DNA from: an uncultured Roseburia sp.
GTDB taxonomy: Bacteria; Bacillota_A; Clostridia; Lachnospirales; Lachnospiraceae
NCBI GenBank assembly: GCA_900753715.1
Contig: CAAEAE010000073.1
Coordinates: forward strand, 1-49,345
DNA: 49,345 bases
Direction: 5' to 3'
This document shows positions 34,545 to 43,305 of this stretch, piece after piece. The notes beneath the pieces are model-generated. The model was not told the DNA's origin, ran no database searches, and saw nothing but the letters and a program-made list of their open reading frames with translations. Position numbers and translations under genes: made by a program. Every line of letters begins with the position of its first letter. The first letter of the stretch is position 1.

Positions 34545-35558
34545 TTACTGCTTATGAACCAGTCTTTTGAGCTTAAGCATTCCATAACGGTAATACCAGC
34601 GCACTTTTCGCATAAAACGCGGCTTTGTTACCCAGATTGCTTTCTCGCAAAGCGGCAATACCTGTTCCGGTCTTATCTGTGAATTCTTAAGCAGCCTGTA
34701 AAACAGTTTCTGTAATCCAAACTTCTTCTCCGCCGGCAAATGCCAGATTGCAAGCTTTACATCTTCTTTTTCTACGGTATCACACATCAGATCCGTCCAC
34801 ATCCGTTTTGTGTAACAAGCCCCGATATTATTCTGTCTTTTCATATGATAATAGATTAAAGAAAGGTGATGTGCTTCATCTGTAAGCTTCATGAGTTTTT
34901 TCTCATAACGTACATAATTTACTTTGCGTATCTCATCAAATGTCTTTAGTATCTCCGGAATCACGGCAGAATTCACCGCACAGATTTCTCCACCTGAATA
35001 AACAAGGTCTTCCGGTGCTTCTCCCCCAAAACATTCCTGATAAATTTCCCGCATCCCAAGCAGGGAGCATCCATTGACATTCTTATCTTTTGGATAATCA
35101 ATCGTAAGTGCCACCACACCGTTTTGTTCCACATCCCGGTACAGGTTTTTCAGGGAATACGGTACGACACAATCCGTATCCAGAACGATGAAATTCCCCT
35201 CAAACTGCTGTAAATATTCCAGTATGTCAAAGATATAGAACTGGTTGCGCCATGCGCCGGACCAGTCCTTCGGTGTTTTTCTCGTCAGTTCCACATTCAC
35301 CAGCTTCACCTGATGGTCTGCAAAAAAACGGTTCAAGTCCACGCCGTCTACCACAGGCAGTTCCTTCTGATTACTAACAAAAATCCAATCTGTCACAACT
35401 TCTGCGTTCGTAGCCAGCGCCGTCTTATACAAATCATAAACGCATCTCCAGTAAATTGCCTGTACCCTTGTACTGCTGCTTCTTCCACCCGCAGAAGGTG
35501 AAAAATTATCGTCTCCCTCCGGTTCCACATAAAACCAGCTCACAAAGTAATTTCTCAT
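34545..35558 (-). CDS. Putative glycosyltransferase-like protein, unassigned family
   Basis: A cytoplasmic 337-aa protein without signal peptide or clear membrane helix. IVLDTDCVVP (about 128-137) looks like the DxD metal/nucleotide-sugar site of a GT-A fold. It is preceded by WRNQFYIFDIL and followed by VALTIDYP and YSGGEICAVNSAVI, a pattern seen in GT8-like and related enzymes. The C-terminus is strongly basic (RKVRWYYRYGMLKLKR), suited to membrane-surface contact. The ribosome binding site is AAAGGAG. Its place between the pyruvyltransferase fusion and gtrA supports a glycan role. I do not recognise the exact family; it is also a candidate for a missing Kdo transferase. Confidence 0.6.
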   Translation of the reverse strand: MRNYFVSWFYVEPEGDDNFSPSAGGRSSSTRVQAIYWRCVYDLYKTALATNAEVVTDWIFVSNQKELPVVDGVDLNRFFADHQVKLVNVELTRKTPKDWSGAWRNQFYIFDILEYLQQFEGNFIVLDTDCVVPYSLKNLYRDVEQNGVVALTIDYPKDKNVNGCSLLGMREIYQECFGGEAPEDLVYSGGEICAVNSAVIPEILKTFDEIRKVNYVRYEKKLMKLTDEAHHLSLIYYHMKRQNNIGACYTKRMWTDLMCDTVEKEDVKLAIWHLPAEKKFGLQKLFYRLLKNSQIRPEQVLPLCEKAIWVTKPRFMRKVRWYYRYGMLKLKRLVHKQ

Positions 35559-35585
35559 GTCCGCTCCTTTTAATCCGCAGTCCGG

Positions 35586-36011
35586 TTATTTTTTCTTGAA
35601 AATAACCAGCTTGCTGGCAACATAGTTCAGGATAATTACAATTACATTTGACAGTAATTTCCACAACATTTCATTCCATGCCATGACATCTACCGCAACA
35701 TACATCACTGCCATATCAAATACTCCAGTGGCAATTCTGCATGCAAAAAAGCTGGCAAGCTCATACAGCAGTACTTTCCACTCCATGGACTGGCTGTCAA
35801 ACACCCACTTCTTGTTCGTCGCAAACGCAAAAATAACCGCTAAAAGCCATGCTAACGCTGTAGACGGCATATTTCCCCAGTTTAATACATTATACAATAC
35901 ATAATAACTGGCAAGATTAATTAACGTCGTAAGTACCCCAAAAATTGCATACATCACAAAAGATTTGTATTTTTTCAGCAATTCCATTCCTTTTTCTATC
36001 ATATTTTTCAC
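35586..36011 (-). CDS. GtrA-family membrane protein
   Basis: A 141-aa protein with four membrane helices in two pairs: YAIFGVLTTLINLASYYVLY, then AWLLAVIFAFATNKKWVF with the family-typical N-K-x-W-V-F motif, and a final helix with NVIVIILNYVASKLVIF. GtrA proteins are thought to flip polyprenyl-phosphate-linked sugars across the membrane. The gene begins with GTG (36011) behind GGAGG. It lies 9 bases downstream of the DPM1-like gene, the usual GtrB partner, with GT-C-type enzymes upstream. That arrangement recalls the gtrABC glycan-modification trio. Confidence 0.9.
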   Translation of the reverse strand: MKNMIEKGMELLKKYKSFVMYAIFGVLTTLINLASYYVLYNVLNWGNMPSTALAWLLAVIFAFATNKKWVFDSQSMEWKVLLYELASFFACRIATGVFDMAVMYVAVDVMAWNEMLWKLLSNVIVIILNYVASKLVIFKKK

Positions 36012-36020
36012 ACTGTCCTC

Positions 36021-36734
36021 CTAGCATATTGCCTTATTAATCTGTCTGAAATCGTGAAGCGCATTCACACCAATCTTAAAAATCTTCTTTAAATTAATGG
36101 AATTTACACCTCCCTGACGTGGACGGAAGGTGACCGGAATATATTTTACATCACAATTTTTCCGCGCATAAATAACGGAGATAATGACATTTGACAGATT
36201 AAAGTCCTTCGGCACAAGACCGATATACTTCTGCAATGTTTCTGCTTTCATCAGGCGGAATGGCGTATTGGCATCCTGAACCCACACACCAAAGCAGACA
36301 CGGATTACCGCCTTAAGTGTCTTAGTCACAAAAACACGGGATGCTCCATCCTCGCGTCCCTTGCGCCATCCGATTACCATATCATGCTGTTCCCGCTCTT
36401 CCCAGAAGGCTGCAAATTCCGAAGGAAGCGTCTGTCCGTCAGAATCCGTCTGAAAAATATAATCCGCACCCTTCTCAAGTGCATAACGATATCCATACAG
36501 CACTGTTGCTCCATGACCGCTGTTTGCCTTTGTAACCGGCTCAAACAACGGGCGGTCTTTTGCATACTCCTGCATAATCGCATAAGTACTGTCCTTACTG
36601 CCATCGTCAATAATCACCAGACGTGATTCTCCATTTCCGTTATGTTCCTCTACAATCGGATACCAGTCATCAATTACCTGCCGGATATTTTCCTCTTCAT
36701 TGTATGCCGGAATTACAATATATAACTTGTCCAT
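36021..36734 (-). CDS. DPM1/GtrB-like polyprenyl-phosphate glycosyltransferase
   Basis: GT2 enzyme of the dolichol-phosphate-mannose-synthase type (237 aa): LYIVIPAYNEEENIRQVI, IIDDGSKDST (about 40-49), NSGHGATVLYG and TDSDGQ (about 96-101, metal site), then DANTPFRLM and VTFRPRQGG near the C-terminus. It lacks the C-terminal membrane helices of full GtrB proteins, so it should work with the GtrA protein encoded next. Predicted to load a hexose from a nucleotide sugar onto polyprenyl phosphate on the inner face, providing donors for the GT-C enzymes of this operon. Sugar unknown; mannose would fit with manC in the operon. Confidence 0.9.
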   Translation of the reverse strand: MDKLYIVIPAYNEEENIRQVIDDWYPIVEEHNGNGESRLVIIDDGSKDSTYAIMQEYAKDRPLFEPVTKANSGHGATVLYGYRYALEKGADYIFQTDSDGQTLPSEFAAFWEEREQHDMVIGWRKGREDGASRVFVTKTLKAVIRVCFGVWVQDANTPFRLMKAETLQKYIGLVPKDFNLSNVIISVIYARKNCDVKYIPVTFRPRQGGVNSINLKKIFKIGVNALHDFRQINKAIC

Positions 36735-36769
36735 TTCTTTCTCCCTTCCAGAAAACCTTCTTCCTGTGC

Positions 36770-38233
36770 TTAATATCCATAGATATGATAGCTTCCATAT
36801 TCTTTCACCTGCTTATATCCATTGACCGATAAGAAATCCATTATATCCTCTACTCCCGTCTGGGTTGCCAGCACAATCAGTTTCGGCTTTTTCTCCTTGA
36901 GATCTTCATAATATTGTTCTTTTATTTTATTATCAATCTGGGCAATCGGCGTCTGATAAAAATACTTGGATGCACTCCGCCTGTCACTCAGCAGATAAAT
37001 CACACTGCGATTTCCGTAAACGGAAATCTCATCCTCTGCCTCTGTATTGGTCTTTATATATTCCACAACCTGGTCAAGTTCCTTATCCCATTTTTCTGCC
37101 GTCAGGTTTTGATTCACATTTACCGCCGTAATGCGCCACTGTGCAAATACAATACCTATCAGAAGATATCCACATAACACAAGGTGCGGACAGCTTTTTT
37201 TCACATTGACTCCCTGAAACTTCCGGAAAAGGATTGCATATGGATATGCAAGCATCGGCAGCACAAGCATACCATAATGGTTATACTGCTTTCCGGACAT
37301 TCCGGCAAGCACCAATGACACTGCCATATAAACAAGATAGCCGATTTGAAACCAGCTGTTTTCCCTGCACACAATTAAGGAAAAAATCACTAACGCTGCC
37401 AAAATTACCGGAAGCTTACAGGAAAAATTTACGATAATATGCAGTTTATCTGACATCGTCGCGTAATCTGCATTTGTCGCATACATCTTATTAAACAGAA
37501 TGTAGTCATAAACAAAATCTCCAAGTGCATGCTGGCACAACAGATAAATCAATACCGGAAGCAGCACGATTCCCGCTCCAAGCAGAAACCACACAAGAAA
37601 TTTTCCAAGTGTCTGATATTCTTTCTGTGCAATACAGTGTATCAGGACCATAATGCAAAATACCAGCCAGACCGCAATCAGATTGGCACGCAGCAAAAGC
37701 ACACAGGCAAATGCCGCTCCGCAGACAAGCACTCTTATATTGGTAACCTTCTGATTTAAAAAGTAATCCAGGAAAATATACACCGCAAGCATCTGAAACG
37801 GCAGTGCAAACTCCTCCGTGAAATTTCCTCCATCATAATAGGAATACATCATTGCAAATACAATCAGCACCGCAAACAGTGCATATCCTCTGTTGCAAAA
37901 CAGCCTTGCAATCTTATAGCAGCCAAACACTGCTAAAAACATAAAGAGTGTTTCTATCAGCCAAAGCCCTGCTTTCCCCGGAATAAGTGCAGCCACAAAA
38001 TTAATTGCATAAAGCAAAATTCCTTTATGGTCAAACATATCACGATACGGAACCTTTCCGGCTTTCATCATCTTTCCAATATACTGGAAAACGCCTGAAT
38101 CAGTCTCTGGTATTCCGTTTTTTGAAAAAATGCAATCCGGGCTCTGCATCACAATCACAAATGCAATCAAAAATAACCCCACACCAACTGCTATTTTTCC
38201 TAAAGTATTTTGTTTCTCTACGCTAATCTTCAT
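36770..38233 (-). CDS. Polytopic GT-C-like membrane glycosyltransferase, short form
   Basis: A 487-aa membrane protein with about 10-12 helices and a soluble C-terminal domain. The N-terminal outer loop has TDSGVFQYIG (44-53), whose acidic residue may be the catalytic base of GT-C enzymes, and MFDHKG (66-71). Near the C-terminus is DRRSASKYFYQTP. These motifs are shared with the proteins at 41383-43281 and 43306-45177. It probably transfers a sugar from polyprenyl phosphate outside the membrane. I start at MKISVEKQ (38233), with GGAAGGA upstream. The frame opens 24 codons earlier but would overlap the preceding gene. Family assignment (PMT/ArnT superfamily) is by pattern only. Confidence 0.8.
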   Translation of the reverse strand: MKISVEKQNTLGKIAVGVGLFLIAFVIVMQSPDCIFSKNGIPETDSGVFQYIGKMMKAGKVPYRDMFDHKGILLYAINFVAALIPGKAGLWLIETLFMFLAVFGCYKIARLFCNRGYALFAVLIVFAMMYSYYDGGNFTEEFALPFQMLAVYIFLDYFLNQKVTNIRVLVCGAAFACVLLLRANLIAVWLVFCIMVLIHCIAQKEYQTLGKFLVWFLLGAGIVLLPVLIYLLCQHALGDFVYDYILFNKMYATNADYATMSDKLHIIVNFSCKLPVILAALVIFSLIVCRENSWFQIGYLVYMAVSLVLAGMSGKQYNHYGMLVLPMLAYPYAILFRKFQGVNVKKSCPHLVLCGYLLIGIVFAQWRITAVNVNQNLTAEKWDKELDQVVEYIKTNTEAEDEISVYGNRSVIYLLSDRRSASKYFYQTPIAQIDNKIKEQYYEDLKEKKPKLIVLATQTGVEDIMDFLSVNGYKQVKEYGSYHIYGY

Positions 38234-38261
38234 TTGTATGTTCCTTCCGGCTTCAGACTGT

Positions 38262-39758
38262 CTATTTCGCCAAGTACTTAAAGAAGAATGTATCCTCGTA
38301 TTCATATACGAAGAACTGTGTCTTTGATTTCTCTATGTGTTCCTCGTTGTCCGTCTGCATATTTCCAAAACTATACACATCGTCTTCTATGATATTCGAG
38401 TTGTCGATTGTCTTAAACATGGTACGGTTTAAATCTGTCAGCGGCGTCATCATTCCTAAGATAAGAAGTACCACCATGATTCTCTTACGGATTTTGTGTT
38501 CGTTCTCCGTTGCCGGCTCAAGCATATATTTTATTACAAATACTGTCAGAATAACCAATGCCGGAATTGTGCCTCTCATGACAAAGTTCTTGTCACGGAA
38601 ATAAAACAGTGGAAATATAATCAGTTCAATTAACACAACCCAGTAATATGGGTATTTTTTAATCTGGCTGCCCATCACGCAGAAGTAAGCGCCCACCTCT
38701 ATGAAGACAAACACAATATAGGTACACAGAATCTGATGCGTCTGGTTCGGATATTTCGAGAAAATAAGTCCGAATCCACCATCGCTTCCGTTGCTCGCCA
38801 TATAAAAGCTTCCATATACAATTAACATGGCTAACGGCGCTAATATGTTGAAAGGATTTAACATATCTTTGAGCTTCTTATCCTTTCCAAACGTTCCCGC
38901 CAGAGCAATCGGTACCATTCCAAAGGTTGCCCACGGAGAATAGGCAATCGATAAGGAAGCAATTCCTGCAATATATTTATTGTTTTTCATCAGAAGCAGT
39001 ACAAGTGCCGTTATAAGCCAGATTGGGATTGACTGGTTAAATACAAAAAACAACTGCGTATTGTTTGCGGAATACTGGAAATAATCTGCCCACCACTCCA
39101 TCTCATCGGTAAAATTAATCCGCTGCTGTCTGAGGGTAAACATCACCACATCAAGACCGCTGAAAAAGATAAATACAAAAACGGCTAAATAAGAGTAACG
39201 CTTTAACAATCTGTTAATGCAGTAGAGCACCAGAAAAACTCCAAGCAGCGCCCAGCCATACAGCACGATATTGCGCATGGCATCTCCCATGTGAAAAATC
39301 TTTGACAAAAGCGCCGGCACAAGCCACCATGCGAAATAATAGGAAAGAGACACATGGTCAGAGCTGACAACCTTCTGGATTGCTTCCGGTTCCTGTGACA
39401 AATCGTAGATAACAGGCCATTGATAGGTTGACAGGTCACGGTATATCGGGTTTCTCGCCCAGAAGTCCTTATTCTGGAAACAAAATCCACCGATTCCTGA
39501 GAAATAAACCCACAGCATACACACGCCGATTACAATCAGCCAATATTTCACGGAGTCTTTGGTAAATAACTGTGTCTCATTCTCACACAATGTCTCAAAC
39601 AGCTTGTATGCAAGTCCGGCAAGAATCACACCCAAAATAATTGCATACGGCAGTTTCAGCCAGCCAAATCCAAATATGACAATTGGCAGCACCACATAAA
39701 GCACCGCCAGGCATATGGCAGCTTTGTCCAAATTCAAACGCCAGTTCTTCATCTTCAT
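38262..39758 (-). CDS. Polytopic membrane protein, GT-C-like, second type
   Basis: A 498-aa protein with about 12 membrane helices and a small soluble C-terminus. It lacks the FDHKG and FFYQTP motifs of its neighbours but resembles the protein at 39870-41342: both carry an early outer loop with acidic and aromatic residues (FQNKDFWARNPIYRDL here) followed by a W-P-V-x-Y element (TYQWPVIYDL). A later loop has SPWATFGMVPIAL. It is presumably an envelope glycosyltransferase or polymerase; Wzy-type proteins are this poorly conserved, so a polymerase role is possible. The start has GGAG 8 bases upstream, and an internal promoter (39816-39844) lies directly upstream. Confidence 0.7.
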   Translation of the reverse strand: MKMKNWRLNLDKAAICLAVLYVVLPIVIFGFGWLKLPYAIILGVILAGLAYKLFETLCENETQLFTKDSVKYWLIVIGVCMLWVYFSGIGGFCFQNKDFWARNPIYRDLSTYQWPVIYDLSQEPEAIQKVVSSDHVSLSYYFAWWLVPALLSKIFHMGDAMRNIVLYGWALLGVFLVLYCINRLLKRYSYLAVFVFIFFSGLDVVMFTLRQQRINFTDEMEWWADYFQYSANNTQLFFVFNQSIPIWLITALVLLLMKNNKYIAGIASLSIAYSPWATFGMVPIALAGTFGKDKKLKDMLNPFNILAPLAMLIVYGSFYMASNGSDGGFGLIFSKYPNQTHQILCTYIVFVFIEVGAYFCVMGSQIKKYPYYWVVLIELIIFPLFYFRDKNFVMRGTIPALVILTVFVIKYMLEPATENEHKIRKRIMVVLLILGMMTPLTDLNRTMFKTIDNSNIIEDDVYSFGNMQTDNEEHIEKSKTQFFVYEYEDTFFFKYLAK

Positions 39759-39815
39759 TGTAACTCTCCTTTTCGTCTGTTCACACTCTCATATGCAAAC
39801 AGCTTACCAGTCTCA

Positions 39816-39844
39816 AGTATCTCAAATTTTCAATTTACTGTCAA
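39816..39844 (-). promoter_or_regulatory. Internal promoter in operon 2
   Basis: On the minus strand a perfect TTGACA (39839-39844) is followed after 17 bases by GATACT (39816-39821). It lies in the only sizable gap (111 bases) of the operon, about 60 bases upstream of the gene at 39758. Confidence 0.5.
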
Positions 39845-39869
39845 CCGGAAACTCTCCCCTCTCTGCCTG

Positions 39870-41342
39870 TCAGTCCCCGTTTTTCCTCGCAATGTGATAA
39901 AACCAGGAGCCGCTGTAATTTAACGTGTAGTAATTATATGCCTCGTCCATGCGCAGTTCCTTATTACCGCCCTTTCCATTCAGGGTTTTAAAACTATTGT
40001 CTAAGATTTCCTCCGAACCCACTCCGTATTCGGCTGTTTCACGGACAATCATCTGCACCTCCTGTATCTCATTGTAGGCGCCGATACAAAAAATCAGTGC
40101 AATTGCAATATTGCGCCAGTTCTTAATGCCATACCGGAACAACTGCTCCAAGCAAAGTACCATCAGTAAAAACCGTGCCGGGATGCTTCCCCTTGAGCAA
40201 AGGTCGTTAAACATTCCAAGGCTTACAAACGGAATGAATAAAAGTTCCACCAAAAGAATATAATACAGCGGGTTTTTCCGGTTCTCGCGGAATAAAAATA
40301 CAAAATAGCCCACAAATTCCACCAGAATAAATATGAGATAAAAGTCCAGTCTTGTGAACATATTTAAAAGGTCAAAGCCCATTCCATACGGCTTCTCGGC
40401 AAATACATTTCCACTGAGATACACCAGAATCACAGCCGCCAACGGTAAAAGCAGCAGATTTTCCTTTGAAAAGATTTCCCTGATACCGTTTTTCCATTCT
40501 TTCCCAAAAACCATCTGAAATGCACAGTATGCCATCATGGTTGCTGCAAGATACACAAAACCGAAAGTTGAGGAAAAGAATAGCGGCAGCCCCATCAAAA
40601 TGTAAAGTCCATAGGATTTCTTATGATGCAAAAACATACTGCAACAAATCCACGGACCAATCACATGCTGAAACGAACCACGCAATGCATCGAAACTTGG
40701 TGCAAAATGAACCTTTATCCGGTTAAGGTCAATCCATTTAAAGGAACACAGAGTTACATCATGTCCTGTCGCCTGGTAAAGCAGTGTTCCAAGATTCGGT
40801 GCCCCGCTCCAGAGCAGGAATACAAAAAAGACAATGATTTTGCGGACCGCAGACTTTGTTTTTAAATGCTGGCATAAAAAGAGGTACGCAAGCATCAGCC
40901 CAAGCGCATTCCAGAATACCTGTGCCCATAACGCAACAACTCTGGAATGCCCCAACACTTTCCCTACAAATGCAGGTGTGATAAACTGACCAAGATAATA
41001 TGTCAGCAGTACATCATCTTTATATACCACCGGCCAGGAATACTCCACCAGGTCGTATAAGATTGCATGATGAAGGCGCCAGTCGTCATCCTGGTAGAAC
41101 AAATCTCCCTGCCCGCAAAGAATGCAGACAAGTACAAATCCAATATAAATCAGACACATCTGCCACCATGAAAACAGCCATTCCTGTTCATTCTCCCGCA
41201 CCATTCTTCTGACACCAAAAAACAGCGCTGCAACCGTAGCAGCAGCCACCGGAATTGCAATCCAGATTTTTAACCACATACAGATAAACAACATCAGTGG
41301 AATATACAGATACGCCACCACAGCAACATACAATTTCTTCAT
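39870..41342 (-). CDS. Polytopic membrane protein, GT-C-like, second type
   Basis: A 490-aa protein with about 12 membrane helices, a distant paralogue of the protein at 38262-39758. The first outer loop has FYQDDDWRLHHAIL and then YSWPVVYKDD, an acidic cluster that could serve as a GT-C active site. An FVYLAATMMAY-type helix follows, and the C-terminus is short and soluble. I start at MKKLYVAV (41342), with GAGGA 8 bases upstream; a TTG ten codons earlier is possible. It is packed 40 bases downstream of the gene at 41383. Function (outer-face sugar transfer or polymerisation) is inferred only from topology and context. Confidence 0.7.
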   Translation of the reverse strand: MKKLYVAVVAYLYIPLMLFICMWLKIWIAIPVAAATVAALFFGVRRMVRENEQEWLFSWWQMCLIYIGFVLVCILCGQGDLFYQDDDWRLHHAILYDLVEYSWPVVYKDDVLLTYYLGQFITPAFVGKVLGHSRVVALWAQVFWNALGLMLAYLFLCQHLKTKSAVRKIIVFFVFLLWSGAPNLGTLLYQATGHDVTLCSFKWIDLNRIKVHFAPSFDALRGSFQHVIGPWICCSMFLHHKKSYGLYILMGLPLFFSSTFGFVYLAATMMAYCAFQMVFGKEWKNGIREIFSKENLLLLPLAAVILVYLSGNVFAEKPYGMGFDLLNMFTRLDFYLIFILVEFVGYFVFLFRENRKNPLYYILLVELLFIPFVSLGMFNDLCSRGSIPARFLLMVLCLEQLFRYGIKNWRNIAIALIFCIGAYNEIQEVQMIVRETAEYGVGSEEILDNSFKTLNGKGGNKELRMDEAYNYYTLNYSGSWFYHIARKNGD

Positions 41343-41382
41343 AACTGTATCCTCACATCTCTTCTGTTCCAAACATCCCCGT

Positions 41383-43281
41383 TTACTCTGACATCAATGT
41401 AAAAATCCCATAGTCATCCTTCTGTGTATACACATAGGTGCCGTCGCTCTCCCATGCTTCAAGCTGCTCGCATATCTTTGCAACAGCAGGCTCTGCGTTT
41501 TTCATATTCTCCTTATCCCCAATGATTATGATGAGTGCCGGACGCTCCTCTCGAAAGCCTTCCATAAATTCATCAAAAAGTTCCTCGCTGACATTAATCG
41601 GCGGTGTCTGATAAAAGAACCGGTCGGAAGCCTTCCTTCCGCTCTCTAAATAATACCGGCAGGAATTTCCCAGTACAAGAATCTCATCCGTGTCTGCCGT
41701 ATTTTCCTCAATATAGGCAGCAATTTCTGATTTTTCCCGTCCCGTATACGATGCAATGGATACCACCGCCTGAATTGCCAAAAATCCCAAAACAATTCCA
41801 AACAGATACCGCTCTGCGCCATTGTCAATATTTTTCGCCGCCTTCTCAAGCACGAGAATCACCGGCACAAGCATTGCAGGCAGTAAAATAACACCGTAAT
41901 GATAGTAAATTCTTCCTGACATCGACGCTAACACAAGTGTCACCACAAGATACCAGAGATTGAGTTTCCAGATACGATTTTTTCTGGAAATCCAGAACGA
42001 TGCAAGCAGTGCTCCCATCCACACTGCGGTCTGACGGAACAAAAACCACGCCGTAGTCAAAAGTCGAAGTGCACTGCTTTCGCTATCACTGTAGCCAAAG
42101 TTAAATCCAATGTAATAGCGGAGCATATCTTCCATACATCCTGTTATCATGCCGTACAGCACAAATGGAAGCACCCCTGCCGCAATTCCAAGCACAAATC
42201 CCGCAATACATTTTCCAATGTCTTTCCATTTCTTTCCCAGAAGCATTTCTATGAGCACGACCGGGAGAAATGCAGCCCACACAGCCACCATATTGACACG
42301 CAGCATTAAAACTGCCACAAAGCTTATGCCAAGCAATACGATTTCGTAGAAGCGATAACTTCCTTCCATAAAATATTTCACAAAAATATAAAGTGCAAGT
42401 GCTATCCACGGCAGTGCATACTCTTCTGTCAGGTTACCGCCCTCGTATGCCATATAACAGTTCAGCGTACATAAAACAATTGAAACTGCACCGTAGCAGA
42501 CAATCTTTTTTCTACTGAAAAGCTGTGTGATTTTAAAAAGAAACAGTGCCGTCACAAACAGATTTACAATCTCAAGTAACCACACGCCCACAAAACTGCC
42601 GTTTCCGATACAGAGTCCGAGGTACTCGATAAAGTAAAGCAACAGCCCCTTATGATCAAATAATTCACTGTAAGGAACCGCTCCGTTTCGCATCTGGCTT
42701 CCAATATACAAAAATACAGAGGAATCCACTCCCGGATAATCATTCGACCAGGGATTTAATGCGAATAGCATTCCGATACAAAGAGAAAGCAGCAGAAAAA
42801 AAACCAGATCCATACCGGAAATTTTCTGTTTCTCTGCCACTTTTTCTTCGCTCTTGTTCAATTTTGTTTCTACAGTTTTAAATTTCTGTTTTTCTGCCGC
42901 ACGGTACAGCCAGCCGGCTGCCGCAAACAGAACCGGAAGGGAAAGCACCACCGCCAACATATCTGATATCATTAACAGTGTGCGGCTGTCCATCCCCATT
43001 CCCTGTGCAATCTTGGCAACGACATTTGACGGGAGCCAGCGCTCATAAAACTTCTGTGCTGCAACCCAGCAAAAAATTGCCACCGGCAGCACACAGATGA
43101 TATGAAACCCTGTTTTCTCCTGTTCCATCAGAATTTTGCCCTTATATGCTGCCACGGATGTCAAAGTCAGCACCACCACGCACCCTAACACTCCGTAAAG
43201 GTTTGCCGGCATCAGGATAAACCATAATACCGTGCAGGATAGTATGAATATCATTGCCCGTGTTATTCTTCCAGTTCTCAT
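41383..43281 (-). CDS. Polytopic GT-C-like membrane glycosyltransferase, long form
   Basis: A 632-aa membrane protein. An extra N-terminal membrane module (about 1-130) precedes the GT-C-like core: DSSVFLYIG (186-194) and LFDHKG (207-212) in the first outer loop, a series of helices, then a soluble C-terminal domain with SGRKASDRFFYQTP. It is closely related over its whole length to the next gene upstream (43306-45177), so the two look like a tandem duplication. It probably transfers sugars from polyprenyl-phosphate donors made by the DPM1-like enzyme at 36021. The ribosome binding site is AGGAAGG. Sugar and acceptor unknown. Confidence 0.8.
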   Translation of the reverse strand: MRTGRITRAMIFILSCTVLWFILMPANLYGVLGCVVVLTLTSVAAYKGKILMEQEKTGFHIICVLPVAIFCWVAAQKFYERWLPSNVVAKIAQGMGMDSRTLLMISDMLAVVLSLPVLFAAAGWLYRAAEKQKFKTVETKLNKSEEKVAEKQKISGMDLVFFLLLSLCIGMLFALNPWSNDYPGVDSSVFLYIGSQMRNGAVPYSELFDHKGLLLYFIEYLGLCIGNGSFVGVWLLEIVNLFVTALFLFKITQLFSRKKIVCYGAVSIVLCTLNCYMAYEGGNLTEEYALPWIALALYIFVKYFMEGSYRFYEIVLLGISFVAVLMLRVNMVAVWAAFLPVVLIEMLLGKKWKDIGKCIAGFVLGIAAGVLPFVLYGMITGCMEDMLRYYIGFNFGYSDSESSALRLLTTAWFLFRQTAVWMGALLASFWISRKNRIWKLNLWYLVVTLVLASMSGRIYYHYGVILLPAMLVPVILVLEKAAKNIDNGAERYLFGIVLGFLAIQAVVSIASYTGREKSEIAAYIEENTADTDEILVLGNSCRYYLESGRKASDRFFYQTPPINVSEELFDEFMEGFREERPALIIIIGDKENMKNAEPAVAKICEQLEAWESDGTYVYTQKDDYGIFTLMSE

Positions 43282-43305
43282 AAACTTTCCTTCCTGTCTA
43301 GCTCC

